From the NCBI RefSeq assembly GCF_026790145.1, contig NZ_JALAMS010000030.1, positions 1 to 56,823 of the forward strand: a DNA stretch of 56,823 nt, in the 5' to 3' direction. This DNA is from Bacillus_I endophytica_A. GTDB taxonomy: Bacteria > Bacillota > Bacilli > Bacillales > Bacillaceae_H. Under the pieces are notes generated by a model. It searched no databases, was not told the origin of the DNA, and saw nothing but the letters and a program-made list of their open reading frames with translations. The translations under genes were made by a program, and so were the position numbers. Below, one piece after another: positions 26,793 through 35,669 of this stretch. How positions within the stretch are numbered: position 1 is the first letter of the stretch; each line of letters begins with the position of its first letter.

Positions 26793-27008
26793 ATGAATTT
26801 AGGTGAACAGTTAAAAGGTTTAAGGGAACAACACAATATGAGTCGAGAAAAACTAGCTCAAAAAATGATTGTATCTAGACAAACTGTTTTTAAATGGGAA
26901 AAAAACAAAGCCTATCCTACTCTTGATAACTTGGTTAAGATGAGTGAATTATATCAAATAACATTGGATGAGTTAGTTAAAGGGGAACAAGCTTTTTCAA
27001 AGAGTTAA
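26793..27008 (+). CDS. Small XRE-family HTH regulator
   Basis: The 71-residue protein is a single XRE helix-turn-helix (LGEQLKGLREQHNMSREKL near 3-21, then VSRQTVFKWE near 29-38). It ends with the short LDELVKGE helix typical of compact Bacillus regulators. The ATG at 26793 follows AGGAG by 7 nt; a longer product is possible but lacks an SD. Similar to the HTH of the protein at 13351. Targets unknown. Confidence 0.75.
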   Translation: MNLGEQLKGLREQHNMSREKLAQKMIVSRQTVFKWEKNKAYPTLDNLVKMSELYQITLDELVKGEQAFSKS

Positions 27009-27221
27009 TTTGGTTGAAAAGCTTAACGTTGTTAAAATGGTGCATGTATTCCATCAACTGTTTCTTAATATATAGTAGTGTGAAAACAATGACGCCGGCT
27101 GCATAGAAATAAAAAATACAAACTCGCTCATATCGAGGGAAGTGAGATTTGTTTCAATTCATGTCTCCAAAGTTGTTTAATTTAGAATTTAGTACAATAA
27201 AGGCTTGATTATTTACCAATG

Positions 27222-27264
27222 AAAAAAAGAATGCTGTTTTCTTCTGAAAACAGCATTCTTTTTT
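27222..27264. terminator. Strong bidirectional terminator
   Basis: AAAAAAGAATGCTGTTTTC pairs with GAAAACAGCATTCTTTTTT around a 4-nt loop. Confidence 0.85.
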
Positions 27265-27430
27265 ATGAAGTGTAAATCATGATTTTTTGAATTACTAGTC
27301 CAATTAATACACATGGAATTACAAATAACATAACCATATAGAACTGAATAGCATATCAAACAGCTTTAATTTCGATGAATAAATCAATCCTACTGTCACA
27401 AAATAAGCTCCAAAAACAAATGGGGAAACG
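27263..27430 (-). pseudogene. Remnant of a multi-pass membrane protein
   Basis: On the minus strand, SPFVFGAYFVTVGLIYSSKL… in one frame and …MLFVIPCVLIGLVIQKI in another read as two membrane helices of one protein joined across a frameshift near 27320. There is no start. The tail resembles the last helices of spore-germination permeases of the GerAB type, but that is only an impression. It begins just after the HxlR stop. Confidence 0.4.
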
Positions 27431-27445
27431 AATAATTAACCCTTC

Positions 27446-27799
27446 TTATTGCTTACTCATATAAGCATTGCCCCATTTCTCTATGGATTTAAGTATTGGG
27501 ACAAGTTCTTCTCCAAGAGCTGTTAAATAATATAAAACTTTCTTAGGGTTATCGTTTGTTTCTTCTCTTTCAATGATACCATCTTTTTCGAGGTCTCTAA
27601 GTTGTAGGGTAAGGATTCGTTGGGTAATACCTGGTATTTCACGGCGCATTGCATTGTAATACATTGGTGATTGCGACAATAGGGATAAAATGATGCCTTT
27701 CCATTTACCACCAATAATATGCATCGTTAATTCAATTGGACAAGCATGTTTCACAGTTAACGTACAAGTACCATATTGATCGCTTTTAAAGCCTGACAT
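27446..27799 (-). CDS. HxlR-family transcriptional regulator
   Basis: The 117-residue winged-helix protein has the HxlR hallmarks: CPIELTMHIIGGKWKGIILSLL near 20-41 (N-terminal Cys plus GGKWK), REIPGITQRILTLQLRDLE in the recognition helix, and a wing around NPKKVLYYLT. Cys20 is in the position that senses electrophiles or thiols in relatives. It is divergent from the MBL hydrolase, with a GTAACAA…TTGTTAC operator between them. Confidence 0.85.
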   Translation of the reverse strand: MSGFKSDQYGTCTLTVKHACPIELTMHIIGGKWKGIILSLLSQSPMYYNAMRREIPGITQRILTLQLRDLEKDGIIEREETNDNPKKVLYYLTALGEELVPILKSIEKWGNAYMSKQ

Positions 27800-27818
27800 T
27801 TTCTCACCTCAACGGGTA

Positions 27819-27844
27819 GTAACAAAATTGTGCCTTCTTGTTAC
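27819..27844. promoter_or_regulatory. Candidate HxlR operator
   Basis: GTAACAA and TTGTTAC form a perfect inverted repeat separated by 12 nt in the 100-nt divergent spacer, a common form for HxlR sites. Confidence 0.65.
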
Positions 27845-27901
27845 ACCTTTTTTTTCTTATTAAACTTATGATATCAAATAAATGAAAAGAAGGTGTATGA
27901 A

Positions 27902-28561
27902 TTGGAATTTGTTCAAATTTCTGAACATATTTATAGACTCACTTATAAAATCGTTGTCGGCATTCCAGTCAAAATCAATACATGGTACGTGGTGGATGGT
28001 GAAGATGTTTATATCATTGATACTGGAATGGAAGATTATGCACATACTCAGCTGAATGCAGCAAAATCTTTAGGTGTGCCTAAAAGTATTTTACTGACAC
28101 ATGGTCATCTCGATCACATTAATGGTGCCAAGTATCTACAAGAGAAATTAAATATTCCTATTTACTCGCACGAAATTGAAATTCCGTTTATTAATGGTGA
28201 AAAGCCATATCCAAACAAAGCAGAAGAGGAAACAACAGGTGTTGAATATCAAGTTGAAGGTTTAAGTGACAATATCATTAAAACGTTACCCTTAGACGTA
28301 TATTTAACACCCGGTCATACACCGGGACATGTGATATATCATCATAAAGATGACAATGTGTTGCTAACTGGAGACTTATTCATTTCTCATGCTGAAACCT
28401 TACATCCACCGATTCAAAAATTCACAGTTGATATGGATGAAAATATTAATAGCGGGCGAATTATAGATGAAATTAAACCTTCTATTATATCTTCATCACA
28501 TGGCGAAGATGTTAAATACAATGATGAGTTATATGCCATTTATAAATTTAGATATGAATAG
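27902..28561 (+). CDS. Metallo-beta-lactamase-fold hydrolase
   Basis: The 219-residue MBL-fold protein has the metal motif THGHLDH (His67, His69, Asp71, His72), LTPGHTPGH near 139-147 and LLTGDLF near 158. Such proteins hydrolyse thioesters, lactones or similar bonds. TTG at 27902 is chosen because AAGAAGGTG lies six bases upstream; an in-frame GTG inside that SD is unlikely. It is divergent from hxlR and followed 11 nt later by a nitrilase-family gene, so the two probably form an HxlR-controlled operon. Confidence 0.8.
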   Translation: MEFVQISEHIYRLTYKIVVGIPVKINTWYVVDGEDVYIIDTGMEDYAHTQLNAAKSLGVPKSILLTHGHLDHINGAKYLQEKLNIPIYSHEIEIPFINGEKPYPNKAEEETTGVEYQVEGLSDNIIKTLPLDVYLTPGHTPGHVIYHHKDDNVLLTGDLFISHAETLHPPIQKFTVDMDENINSGRIIDEIKPSIISSSHGEDVKYNDELYAIYKFRYE

Positions 28562-28572
28562 GAGGGAGAAAA

Positions 28573-29397
28573 ATGAAAATACAATTATTTCAAATTGAGA
28601 TTATAGAAGGAGAAGTTGAGCAAAACGAAAGCCGTATTAAAGCCTTGTTTGAAGAAAAACTCGAAGCGGATACTGAGATTGTTGTGATCCCGGAAATGTG
28701 GAATAACGGTTATGATTTACAACATTTAGCAGAAAAAGCAGATATCGATTTAACAAGAAGTCTTCCTTTTATCCAGAGTTTAACAACCAAACATCATGTG
28801 GATATTATTGCAGGTTCAGTTTCAAATAAACGCGATGGCAACATTTATAATACAGCTTTTGCGGTATCAAAAACGGGTGAGTTGCTCTATCAAAAAGATA
28901 AAATACATCTCGTGCCGATGTTAGATGAACATCAGTATTTAAGAGGTGGAGAGGAAGTTCCAGAAGTATTTGAAATTAACGGTATCAAAGCGAGCCAAAT
29001 TATATGTTACGACTTGCGTTTTCCAGAACTTACACGCTACCCAGCGTCTCAAGGTGCCAAAATCATTTTCTATGTTGCACAGTGGACTACAAAAAACGTA
29101 AATCATTGGAGAACACTATTGAAAGCAAGAGCCATAGAAAATGGCGTCTATGTCATTGCTTGTAACAGCGTGGGGGACGTGAATAATAAAAATCATGTCG
29201 GCAACACATACGCAGGACATTCAATTGTCATCGATCCAAATGGAAACATTGTAGAAGAAGCGGGCAACCAAGAAGAGATCATAACAGCAGAAATCAATAT
29301 ACAGAAAGTAGCAGAACAACAACAAAACATCCCAATATTCAAAAACCTGAGACCGGACGTTTATAAGTATGCGGAGGACAAATTGGGTAGAAGATGA
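28573..29397 (+). CDS. Carbon-nitrogen hydrolase (nitrilase superfamily)
   Basis: The 274-residue protein has the Glu-Lys-Cys triad: Glu41 in VIPEMW, Lys110 in KDKIHL and Cys145 in IICYDLRFPE. It is an amidase rather than a true nitrilase; the closest types are omega-amidases that remove ammonia from 2-oxo-glutaramate or -succinamate. GGAGGGAG precedes the ATG and it is coupled to the MBL gene. A terminator follows. Confidence 0.82.
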   Translation: MKIQLFQIEIIEGEVEQNESRIKALFEEKLEADTEIVVIPEMWNNGYDLQHLAEKADIDLTRSLPFIQSLTTKHHVDIIAGSVSNKRDGNIYNTAFAVSKTGELLYQKDKIHLVPMLDEHQYLRGGEEVPEVFEINGIKASQIICYDLRFPELTRYPASQGAKIIFYVAQWTTKNVNHWRTLLKARAIENGVYVIACNSVGDVNNKNHVGNTYAGHSIVIDPNGNIVEEAGNQEEIITAEINIQKVAEQQQNIPIFKNLRPDVYKYAEDKLGRR

Positions 29398-29419
29398 CGT
29401 AGAAGCCTTTTAAATATCT

Positions 29420-29454
29420 AAACAACATGTAGTGTATTTGCTACATGTTGTTTT
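29420..29454 (+). terminator. Rho-independent terminator
   Basis: AAACAACATGTAG pairs with CTACATGTTGTTT, followed by TTAG. Confidence 0.75.
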
Positions 29455-29525
29455 AGTATCCAATGTTAAATAATCGTTATTTTCTATTTGAACACGTAAA
29501 AAAATGGAGACATGTTTTAACACAC

Positions 29526-29600
29526 GTCCGTAAAAGTATATAAAAGAAAATAAAAAGCGCAAACTAGTTGTTACTGAGGGGGATGCGCTTTTATTACTTC
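29526..29600 (+). repeat. Dispersed terminator-like repeat, copy C
   Basis: GTCCGTAAAAGTATATAAAA, then AAAATAAAAAGCGCAAAC, a diverged hairpin right arm (GATGCGCTT) and TTATTACTTC. The conserved 5-prime and 3-prime ends match copy B although the loop-side sequence has drifted. Confidence 0.7.
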
Positions 29601-29643
29601 TTTTAATGTAAGTTATGGGATCTCAAGATAAATATTATATTTG

Positions 29644-31056
29644 TTAAATTAACTCTCTCCACAACACTGTTATTTTAGAAACAGCTTGCAATAGAAACGA
29701 TTTTAAGGCTGGTTCGTGTGGTTTTTGATCTTTAGGATATTGAACATACTCTTTATCTTTAGCAATAAGTGTACTTTTTGAAAGTTGATCATCTATTGCT
29801 TCCATTAGAATAGCTGAAAATTCTTCACTATCAATTAAAAGCATGGATTCAGTGTTCAAAAAAGTAGAACGTGAATCAATATTAAATGAACCTACAGCAC
29901 TTAACCTTTTATCATAAATAATGGATTTACCATGAATGGAATGGGGTCCTTCATATTCATAAAGACGTACACCAGACTGAACAATTTCATCTCTTGATTC
30001 TATATATCCAGCAAAAGCAAGCGGATTAGGTGTAGATGTTAGTGAATTGGTAAGAATCGTCGGAATGACTCCTTCCCGTTCTTTATTTGGTATATATTTT
30101 TCCATATTCTTTGTTGGAATAACATAAGGACTTTGTATAAAAATAGACTCTTTTGCTTGTTCGCCAAGTGCAAGAAGCTTCTGCCAAACAATAGGTTTTT
30201 TTCGCAAACGTTCAATTGGGTTATGAATAAAAGTCACTTGATTAGTAGGGACAGTAGACGTTTTCCATTGGAAAATAGGGTTAACAAAGTCCTTTTCTAA
30301 ATATTTTGCTTTCTCATATTTTCCTTTTAACTCTTCTCTTACTTTTTCTCCTTTTTCTCTTTCGCTCTTTGATAGATTTTTGAATACAGTAGCTGTATAT
30401 CGATGATTCCATAACATATTGATATAGTCTTTCATTGTAAAAATAATACTATCCTTCTGTTGTTTCTCATTAAAAACAACAACATCTCGATCATAAACAA
30501 AATCTTTAGAAGGAGTACGTGCTAAATACTTATCTGCAATGTTTCTTCCGCCACTAATAGAAATATTTGTATCAGCAATCATAATCTTGTCATGAAGTCG
30601 ATTGTTCCAGGTCCATGGTTTCAGAAGAGTGAATGGTTCATAATATTTAAATTCAATGTTTGGATGGGATGCTAAAGCATAACGAACATCACTTCGTTTT
30701 CCTCTTAAATTATGAGAGATTCCGTCTAAGAGAACACGAACATGAATGCCTCTGTCCGCTGCTTCAATAAGGGCTCCTAAAATTAATTCTGTCGATTCTC
30801 CCTTTCCTAAAGCATAGTACGCAATATCAATAGAATGTCTCGCTTCCTGAATCATTTTTATACGAGCAACTCCTGAGTTATAGCCATCTTCAAGTAAGAG
30901 AACTCGGTCTGTTGATTTTTTTGTTCCTAAGAAATGTTTAACATTTGTTGGGCTTGTTTTCTCTTTCTTCACTGGCAGATAAAAAAGGACAACCGCCGTT
31001 ATGATCGTGTATATAAGGTATAAAAGCAAAAGAGCTCCAAGTGTTTTTAATATCAT
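29644..31056 (-). CDS. Phospholipase D / cardiolipin synthase-family protein
   Basis: The 470-residue protein has one N-terminal membrane helix (about 5-28) and two HKD motifs: RLHDKIMIADTN near 158 and SIHGKSIIYDKR near 370. Each is followed by the expected SGGRN or GSFNID strand. Members exchange phosphatidyl groups to make cardiolipin or hydrolyse phospholipids at the membrane. Cardiolipin synthases of Bacillus have two N-terminal helices, so this one-helix form may be a paralogue with a different role. Monocistronic between a repeat and a hairpin. Confidence 0.82.
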   Translation of the reverse strand: MILKTLGALLLLYLIYTIITAVVLFYLPVKKEKTSPTNVKHFLGTKKSTDRVLLLEDGYNSGVARIKMIQEARHSIDIAYYALGKGESTELILGALIEAADRGIHVRVLLDGISHNLRGKRSDVRYALASHPNIEFKYYEPFTLLKPWTWNNRLHDKIMIADTNISISGGRNIADKYLARTPSKDFVYDRDVVVFNEKQQKDSIIFTMKDYINMLWNHRYTATVFKNLSKSEREKGEKVREELKGKYEKAKYLEKDFVNPIFQWKTSTVPTNQVTFIHNPIERLRKKPIVWQKLLALGEQAKESIFIQSPYVIPTKNMEKYIPNKEREGVIPTILTNSLTSTPNPLAFAGYIESRDEIVQSGVRLYEYEGPHSIHGKSIIYDKRLSAVGSFNIDSRSTFLNTESMLLIDSEEFSAILMEAIDDQLSKSTLIAKDKEYVQYPKDQKPHEPALKSFLLQAVSKITVLWRELI

Positions 31057-31160
31057 TTTTACTCTGATTTTCCCTTCATCTCTTTATAATTGATTTCTCT
31101 TTTAGAATCTATAAAATAGAGGCATTTTATACTTAAACTCTTTTAATTGTTCACATACTT

Positions 31161-31198
31161 AAAAAGATCTTCTTTGTATATAAAGAAGATCGCTTTTC
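31161..31198. terminator. Bidirectional hairpin
   Basis: AAAAAGATCTTCTTT pairs with AAAGAAGATC, then GCTTTTCTT. It lies upstream of both flanking genes, so it may be left from a lost gene or act as a leader element. Confidence 0.5.
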
Positions 31199-31315
31199 TT
31201 ATCTATTCGAACATGTTTTATGTAAATTAAATTTGTATATGATATGTAAATATGTTTTTAAAAAAACTTCCAAAACTATTAAAAGAATAAAAATGAGAGG
31301 AATATAATAATAAAT

Positions 31316-31888
31316 ATGAAAAATCGATGGAAAGTTGCCTTTCTGACTCTTTTGGGAGTTATCCTTTTCATCATAGTTATTATTGGTGGTATGATATTTT
31401 CACCAACTCAATCAGTTTCATTACCAAGAACGTCCCTAGATAATGATAAGTTTGTGCAATTTAGCATTAGTACTCATAAAAAGGATATCAATAAAATACT
31501 TAACCAATATTTAAACCGATTTACTGAATATAATGTGATTTTAAAGCATGATATTGTTGAATTTAATGGGCCTATACCTGTATTCACAAAACATATTCAT
31601 GTAAAAATGACGTTTACACCAAAGACTTCAAACAATGGAGAGTTAATTTTAATACAAAAAACACTTTCTTTGGGTAAGTTACATCTGCCTGTCTCTATGG
31701 TGTTAAAGCTTGTGAGAAGCTCATTAAATCTCCCAGAATGGATAATTATCCAACCTGATAATAAGATGGTTTATATTGAATTACAAAATATGAAGATGAA
31801 TCATAGTAATATGAGAGTTAAGATTAATCATTTTAATTTAAAAAAGGATGATGTATCCCTTACGTTACTTTTCCCTACAGGTCATTAA
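31316..31888 (+). CDS. YpmS-like membrane-anchored protein (DUF2140)
   Basis: The 190-residue protein has an N-terminal membrane helix (about 8-30) and an extracellular beta-rich domain, with LPRTSLDNDKFVQFSIS and LGKLHLPVSMVLKL typical of the YpmS/DUF2140 family. Function is unknown. The ATG has a GAGAGGAAT site upstream. It is followed 144 nt later by a small membrane-protein gene. Confidence 0.75.
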   Translation: MKNRWKVAFLTLLGVILFIIVIIGGMIFSPTQSVSLPRTSLDNDKFVQFSISTHKKDINKILNQYLNRFTEYNVILKHDIVEFNGPIPVFTKHIHVKMTFTPKTSNNGELILIQKTLSLGKLHLPVSMVLKLVRSSLNLPEWIIIQPDNKMVYIELQNMKMNHSNMRVKINHFNLKKDDVSLTLLFPTGH

Positions 31889-32032
31889 TATCAAAATCTG
31901 TATTAGCTTATCTTTATTCGTCCTGTCTGAATTTATAAAACGGTTCTTATTAAATTTTAGAGTGATTATCCGAATTCTAAAAAAGTTACAAAGTATAACG
32001 TTTATAGATATTAGGTTAGAGAAGGTGCATTT

Positions 32033-32215
32033 TTGAAAAAAGCTATTTTAAAATTCCTTATATATTTTCCAATCTTTTTAATCGGTAATTTAATCAGCAA
32101 TATACTGTTCAAGCCTCAAATCAATTTCTTAACAGCATTTTCAACAGCATTTGGTGTCTCACTAGGTATAGCTACTGTCGAACTCTATATAACTAAAAAA
32201 TCTAAGGAAGTATAA
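32033..32215 (+). CDS. Small membrane protein (60 aa)
   Basis: The protein has two predicted helices, FLIYFPIFLIGNLISNILF and a second one around residues 32-52, then a KKSKEV tail. A TTG start follows GAGAAGGTG at good distance. Its 3-prime end overlaps a terminator hairpin. Similar short membrane proteins occur beside ypmS-like genes in bacilli, but I cannot name the family. Confidence 0.6.
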   Translation: MKKAILKFLIYFPIFLIGNLISNILFKPQINFLTAFSTAFGVSLGIATVELYITKKSKEV

Positions 32216-32232
32216 GGATCCTTAGATTTTTT
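32198..32232 (+). terminator. Terminator overlapping the small gene
   Basis: AAAATCTAAGGA pairs with TCCTTAGATTTT, followed by T; it contains the stop codon region of the 60-aa gene. Confidence 0.8.
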
Positions 32233-32379
32233 ATTTTGTATAGAGTATACATTTTTTAAATTGCTGATAATAAGGGGAGCCGAACAAAATACAGATTTAA
32301 AGCATTTCCAAGATCTATTTTACAAATATTTTACAAAGATTTATTAATAATTACATTGACATAACTAGTTAAGTTTTAC

Positions 32380-32453
32380 TAAAATTTATTAGTAATGTAA
32401 TTAATTGAATTTTAATAAAATTTAGTAATAAAAGATTAATTGAATATTAATAA
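32380..32453. repeat. Two imperfect 38-nt direct repeats upstream of the ATP-grasp gene
   Basis: TAAAATTTA…AGTAAT…TTAATTGAAT…TTAATAA occurs at 32380-32417 and again at 32416-32453. It sits in a very AT-rich tract, with TTGACA at 32356. This could be a regulator-binding array or bent promoter DNA for the biosynthetic run. The rest of 32233-32706 shows no convincing gene. Confidence 0.5.
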
Positions 32454-32706
32454 CATTCTGTAGTGACAGATTAGTATATTACTAAGGTTATTTAAATAAC
32501 TTTATAAAGGGACAGCAAGCCTAAAAAACAAAAAATGTATGCTAAGATGCAACAACATCTAAAATTCATCGAATTTGATTCCAAAACTCATTGTTAACAA
32601 AGCACTACTATTTCTGATAATAGGTGTTCTCAGCGATTATTTAGCATACAAAGTTCGTATTTTTTGCTCTGGATCCCTTAATTTGAAAATGAAGGAAGTG
32701 AGACTA

Positions 32707-33972
32707 TTGAAGATATCAAACAAACACTTAGCAATTATTTGCCAAAATAAACATTTACCTTTTGTTTTTGAGGAGGCACAAGATTTAGGTGTAGAAGTAA
32801 CTTTCTTTTATAATGCCAATGATACTAGACCTAAGAATCTTTCTGGTATTAACAGATATATTCCTATCCGTTTATTTGATCAGCAGGAAGAGGCACTTAA
32901 CATTGTTAAACAGGCATATCAAGAAATTCCTTTTGATGGAGTAATGACACTATTTGAACCAGCATTAGACTTTGTAGCAAAAGTAGCAGAAGAGTTAAAG
33001 CTCCCATACCTTCCTATTTCCGTAATAGAAAATTGCCGAAATAAAAATGAAATGAGGAGAATTTTGAAAGAAAACAACCTTAATACACCTACTTTCTATG
33101 AATTATCATCAGATGAAATTCTAGATGAATTATTATTTGAATTTCCTTTGGTTGTAAAACCTACTAATGGATTTTCGAGTCAAGGTGTCACCCGAGTAAA
33201 TAATAGAGAAGAGCTAGTGGAAAGTATAAATAAGGTAAAAAAGATTAACAAAGACGAACTCGGTAAATTTACGCAAAATAAGAGTGGAATTGTTATTGAA
33301 CAGTTTATAGATGGACCGGAATTCGCTATTGAAACCTTCTCGATAAAAGGAGAAGTTTATGTTTTATCAATTGGATATAAGGGAGATTGTAAAGGCCCAT
33401 TCTTTGAGGAAGGAGTTTATATAGCCCCAGCCCAGTTAGATGAAAAATTAAAAAGTACCATAGCTAATGAAGCATCCCATGCTGTAAAAGCATTAGGAAT
33501 TGAAAATGGTCCTGCTCATACTGAATTACGATTAAATCAGGATGGAGTACCTTATGTAATCGAAGTGGGAGCCCGAATTGGAGGTTCAGGTGTCTCCCAT
33601 TATATCGTAAAAGAAAGTACAGGTATTAACTATATGCAGTTAGCTATTCAAAATGCAGTTGGAGTTTTAGATTCCAATCGTATTTCACATAATATTGTTG
33701 CTAAAAATGTAGCAGGTAACTATATTATTCCAGTTCAAGGATCTGGTGTTGTTGAAGAAATTCAAGGAATTGAATCTTTACAAAAAGATTCACGAGTAAA
33801 AAGGATTCTCCAATTTATTGACAAAGGGACTGAAATCTTACCTTACCCGTATTTTTCGGGGTACCCTGGTTTTATTTTGACAAGTCATCAGTCTTATGAT
33901 GATTGTGAAAACTATTACAAGAATTTAGATGAAAAGATTAAAATCACTTATAAAAATAATATAACAATTTAG
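32707..33972 (+). CDS. ATP-grasp carboxylate-amine ligase (BacD-like)
   Basis: The 421-residue ATP-grasp enzyme has an N-terminal domain (about 1-110), then nucleotide-binding elements FPLVVKPTNGFSSQGV near 145-160 and VIEQFIDGPEFAIE near 195-208. The Mg site is GPAHTELRL…VIEVGARIGGSG near 280-305. The family joins two amino acids or an amino acid and amine through an acyl-phosphate, as BacD does in bacilysin synthesis. TTG at 32707 fits the SD AAGGAAGTGAG; further upstream in-frame starts (ATG 32689, TTG 32575) would add unrelated residues. It is first of the run and ends 12 nt before the BacA-like gene. Confidence 0.8.
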   Translation: MKISNKHLAIICQNKHLPFVFEEAQDLGVEVTFFYNANDTRPKNLSGINRYIPIRLFDQQEEALNIVKQAYQEIPFDGVMTLFEPALDFVAKVAEELKLPYLPISVIENCRNKNEMRRILKENNLNTPTFYELSSDEILDELLFEFPLVVKPTNGFSSQGVTRVNNREELVESINKVKKINKDELGKFTQNKSGIVIEQFIDGPEFAIETFSIKGEVYVLSIGYKGDCKGPFFEEGVYIAPAQLDEKLKSTIANEASHAVKALGIENGPAHTELRLNQDGVPYVIEVGARIGGSGVSHYIVKESTGINYMQLAIQNAVGVLDSNRISHNIVAKNVAGNYIIPVQGSGVVEEIQGIESLQKDSRVKRILQFIDKGTEILPYPYFSGYPGFILTSHQSYDDCENYYKNLDEKIKITYKNNITI

Positions 33973-33984
33973 GGGGCTCAAATT

Positions 33985-34539
33985 ATGGCGACTATTACGC
34001 AAAATGTTCAGGAATTAAATCAAAAGGTGAAAGTTGTTCACACATTAGGTCCAGCAGGAACAAATTGTGAGAAGGCTGGTTTATTATGGCTTGAGAAACA
34101 AAAAATAAAAGGGGAAGTTGTTCTACATAAAACGCTAGAAGAAGCATTACCCCATGTTAAAGAGACTGAAAATTCTATACTTATAGGTTGCGCTGTTTAT
34201 CCTTATCTTCATGACATAGTATTTAAGAATTTATCTAATTTAGAGCTTATAGATAGCTTTATCATGCCAACATACAATATGGTTCTTGCAGCAAAAGAAG
34301 AGGTTGATTTTTCTAAGGATACCGTAATCGCTTCTCACCCAGCCCCAGCTAATCTTGCTCAAGCATTTAGCAGTAATATAAGGCTAGTGGACAGTAATGC
34401 TCAAGCAGCACTCGACTGTTCATTGGGGATAGTAGATTCCTGTATTACTACAATTAAAGCTGCTGAACAGCACAATTTATTTATCGTTAAAGACTTCGGT
34501 GAGGTACCTATGTGTTTTACCGTGCATGCTAGAAAATAA
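33985..34539 (+). CDS. BacA-like prephenate-dehydratase-fold protein
   Basis: The 184-residue protein begins its fold with VHTLGPAGTNCE (about 18-29), the phosphate-loop-like start of prephenate dehydratases, and has ASHPAPANL near 112-120. The dehydratase Thr-Arg-Phe catalytic motif and the ACT domain are not visible. That pattern matches BacA, the non-aromatising prephenate decarboxylase of bacilysin synthesis, rather than PheA. GGGGGCTC precedes the ATG. The gene context (ligase, aminotransferase, exporter) supports a role in making a prephenate-derived non-protein amino acid. Activity is inferred. Confidence 0.65.
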   Translation: MATITQNVQELNQKVKVVHTLGPAGTNCEKAGLLWLEKQKIKGEVVLHKTLEEALPHVKETENSILIGCAVYPYLHDIVFKNLSNLELIDSFIMPTYNMVLAAKEEVDFSKDTVIASHPAPANLAQAFSSNIRLVDSNAQAALDCSLGIVDSCITTIKAAEQHNLFIVKDFGEVPMCFTVHARK

Positions 34540-34594
34540 GACTTTAAGTGGAATTTTTTTGCTAATAGACATAAAGGAAACAAGGTGACGTATT

Positions 34595-35533
34595 ATGAGT
34601 TCCAAATTATTTCGTATCCATGTTCCCCTCCTATTTGGGCTTTTATGCTTGATAGGAGGGACCACGTGGGCCTTCCAAAAAACAGGTCTAGAAGGTAGCC
34701 TTCCCTTCTGGTCGGCCGGTATGAGGTTTTTGATTGCGAGTATATTAATTGCAGGTTATTTATTTTTAAATAGAAAGCTTTCTGTTTCAAAAGAAGTTCT
34801 GATTATTTCTATTCTTAATGGTTTTATGTATTTTGCTATACCATTCGGCTCAGTTTATTGGGCTTCACTTTATTTACCAAGTGGACTGGTTTCTGTATTA
34901 GCTGCTAGTATTTCTGTTTTCGCCCTTTTAATTAATCGTCTATTTAAAGGTACTCCCGCTTCCAAAGGACAAAAAATGGGTGTAATACTATCTTTATTTG
35001 GAATTATTTTTGTATTTGGAAATCAATTACTGATTAAAGGAGATTTAATTGAGCTCATTGCCATGGCGGTCATCCTAGTCGCAATGTTTGGCTCTGCTTT
35101 AATTACTATTCAAGTACAAATGAGAATTAAATCCTTACCAATTATGACCTTTAACTCTCTATCTATGTTTAGTGGGGGCACAATCTTACTAATATTGAGT
35201 CTAATTCTAGAGGATGGTAATCGAACTTTTTCTGGTTCCAGTCTTTTTTCCTTACTATATCTGGCCATTGTTGGCTCAGTATTAGGCTTTTGGATTAATA
35301 TCTATTTACTAAAGCAGTGGCATATATCAAAGGCAACTGCACATTTATTTATTTCTCCCATTATTGCTTTATACGTAGGTTTTATTTTTCTAGACGAAAC
35401 TTTAAACAACCAAATCTATCTAGGAACCATTTTTGTTCTTATAGGTGTTATATTCATTAATTTAAAAAGAAAAGAGGTGGATCACTCCACCAAAGAAATT
35501 AAAGAGACATCTAGCAGTTCTTTACCAAAATAA
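34595..35533 (+). CDS. EamA/DMT-family exporter
   Basis: The 312-residue protein has ten hydrophobic helices in two EamA repeats (about 10-140 and 155-290) and a polar C-terminal tail. Members export amino acids and metabolites. SD AAGGTGACG lies before the ATG. Position between biosynthetic genes suggests efflux and self-protection for the product, replacing the MFS exporter BacE of the bacilysin cluster. Confidence 0.8.
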   Translation: MSSKLFRIHVPLLFGLLCLIGGTTWAFQKTGLEGSLPFWSAGMRFLIASILIAGYLFLNRKLSVSKEVLIISILNGFMYFAIPFGSVYWASLYLPSGLVSVLAASISVFALLINRLFKGTPASKGQKMGVILSLFGIIFVFGNQLLIKGDLIELIAMAVILVAMFGSALITIQVQMRIKSLPIMTFNSLSMFSGGTILLILSLILEDGNRTFSGSSLFSLLYLAIVGSVLGFWINIYLLKQWHISKATAHLFISPIIALYVGFIFLDETLNNQIYLGTIFVLIGVIFINLKRKEVDHSTKEIKETSSSSLPK

Positions 35534-35554
35534 GCATGTTCCTTTTATTTTCAA

Positions 35555-35590
35555 AAAAGAGCAAACTCCTTGTGTAAGAGTGACTCTTTT
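35555..35590 (+). terminator. Weak hairpin between exporter and unknown gene
   Basis: AAAAGAG pairs with CTCTTTT across a long imperfect loop whose sequence (GCAAACTCCTTG) resembles the dispersed repeats. It may attenuate but not stop transcription. Confidence 0.35.
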
Positions 35591-35669
35591 ATGATAATGA
35601 CGTTTAATCTGAAAAGTCTAAGAGAATGCTATATGTTCTCTTATAAATAATTTTAGGAGGATTTCCTTT

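Noticed and set aside
31848..32036. 62-codon plus-strand reading frame after the YpmS-like gene
   Set aside because: It overlaps the YpmS-like 3-prime end in another frame and lacks an SD; the real small gene is at 32033.
32575..32706. In-frame N-terminal extension of the ATP-grasp protein
   Set aside because: The TTG at 32575 has no SD and the extra 44 residues are hydrophobic and unlike an ATP-grasp N-terminus; TTG 32707 has AAGGAAGTGAG.
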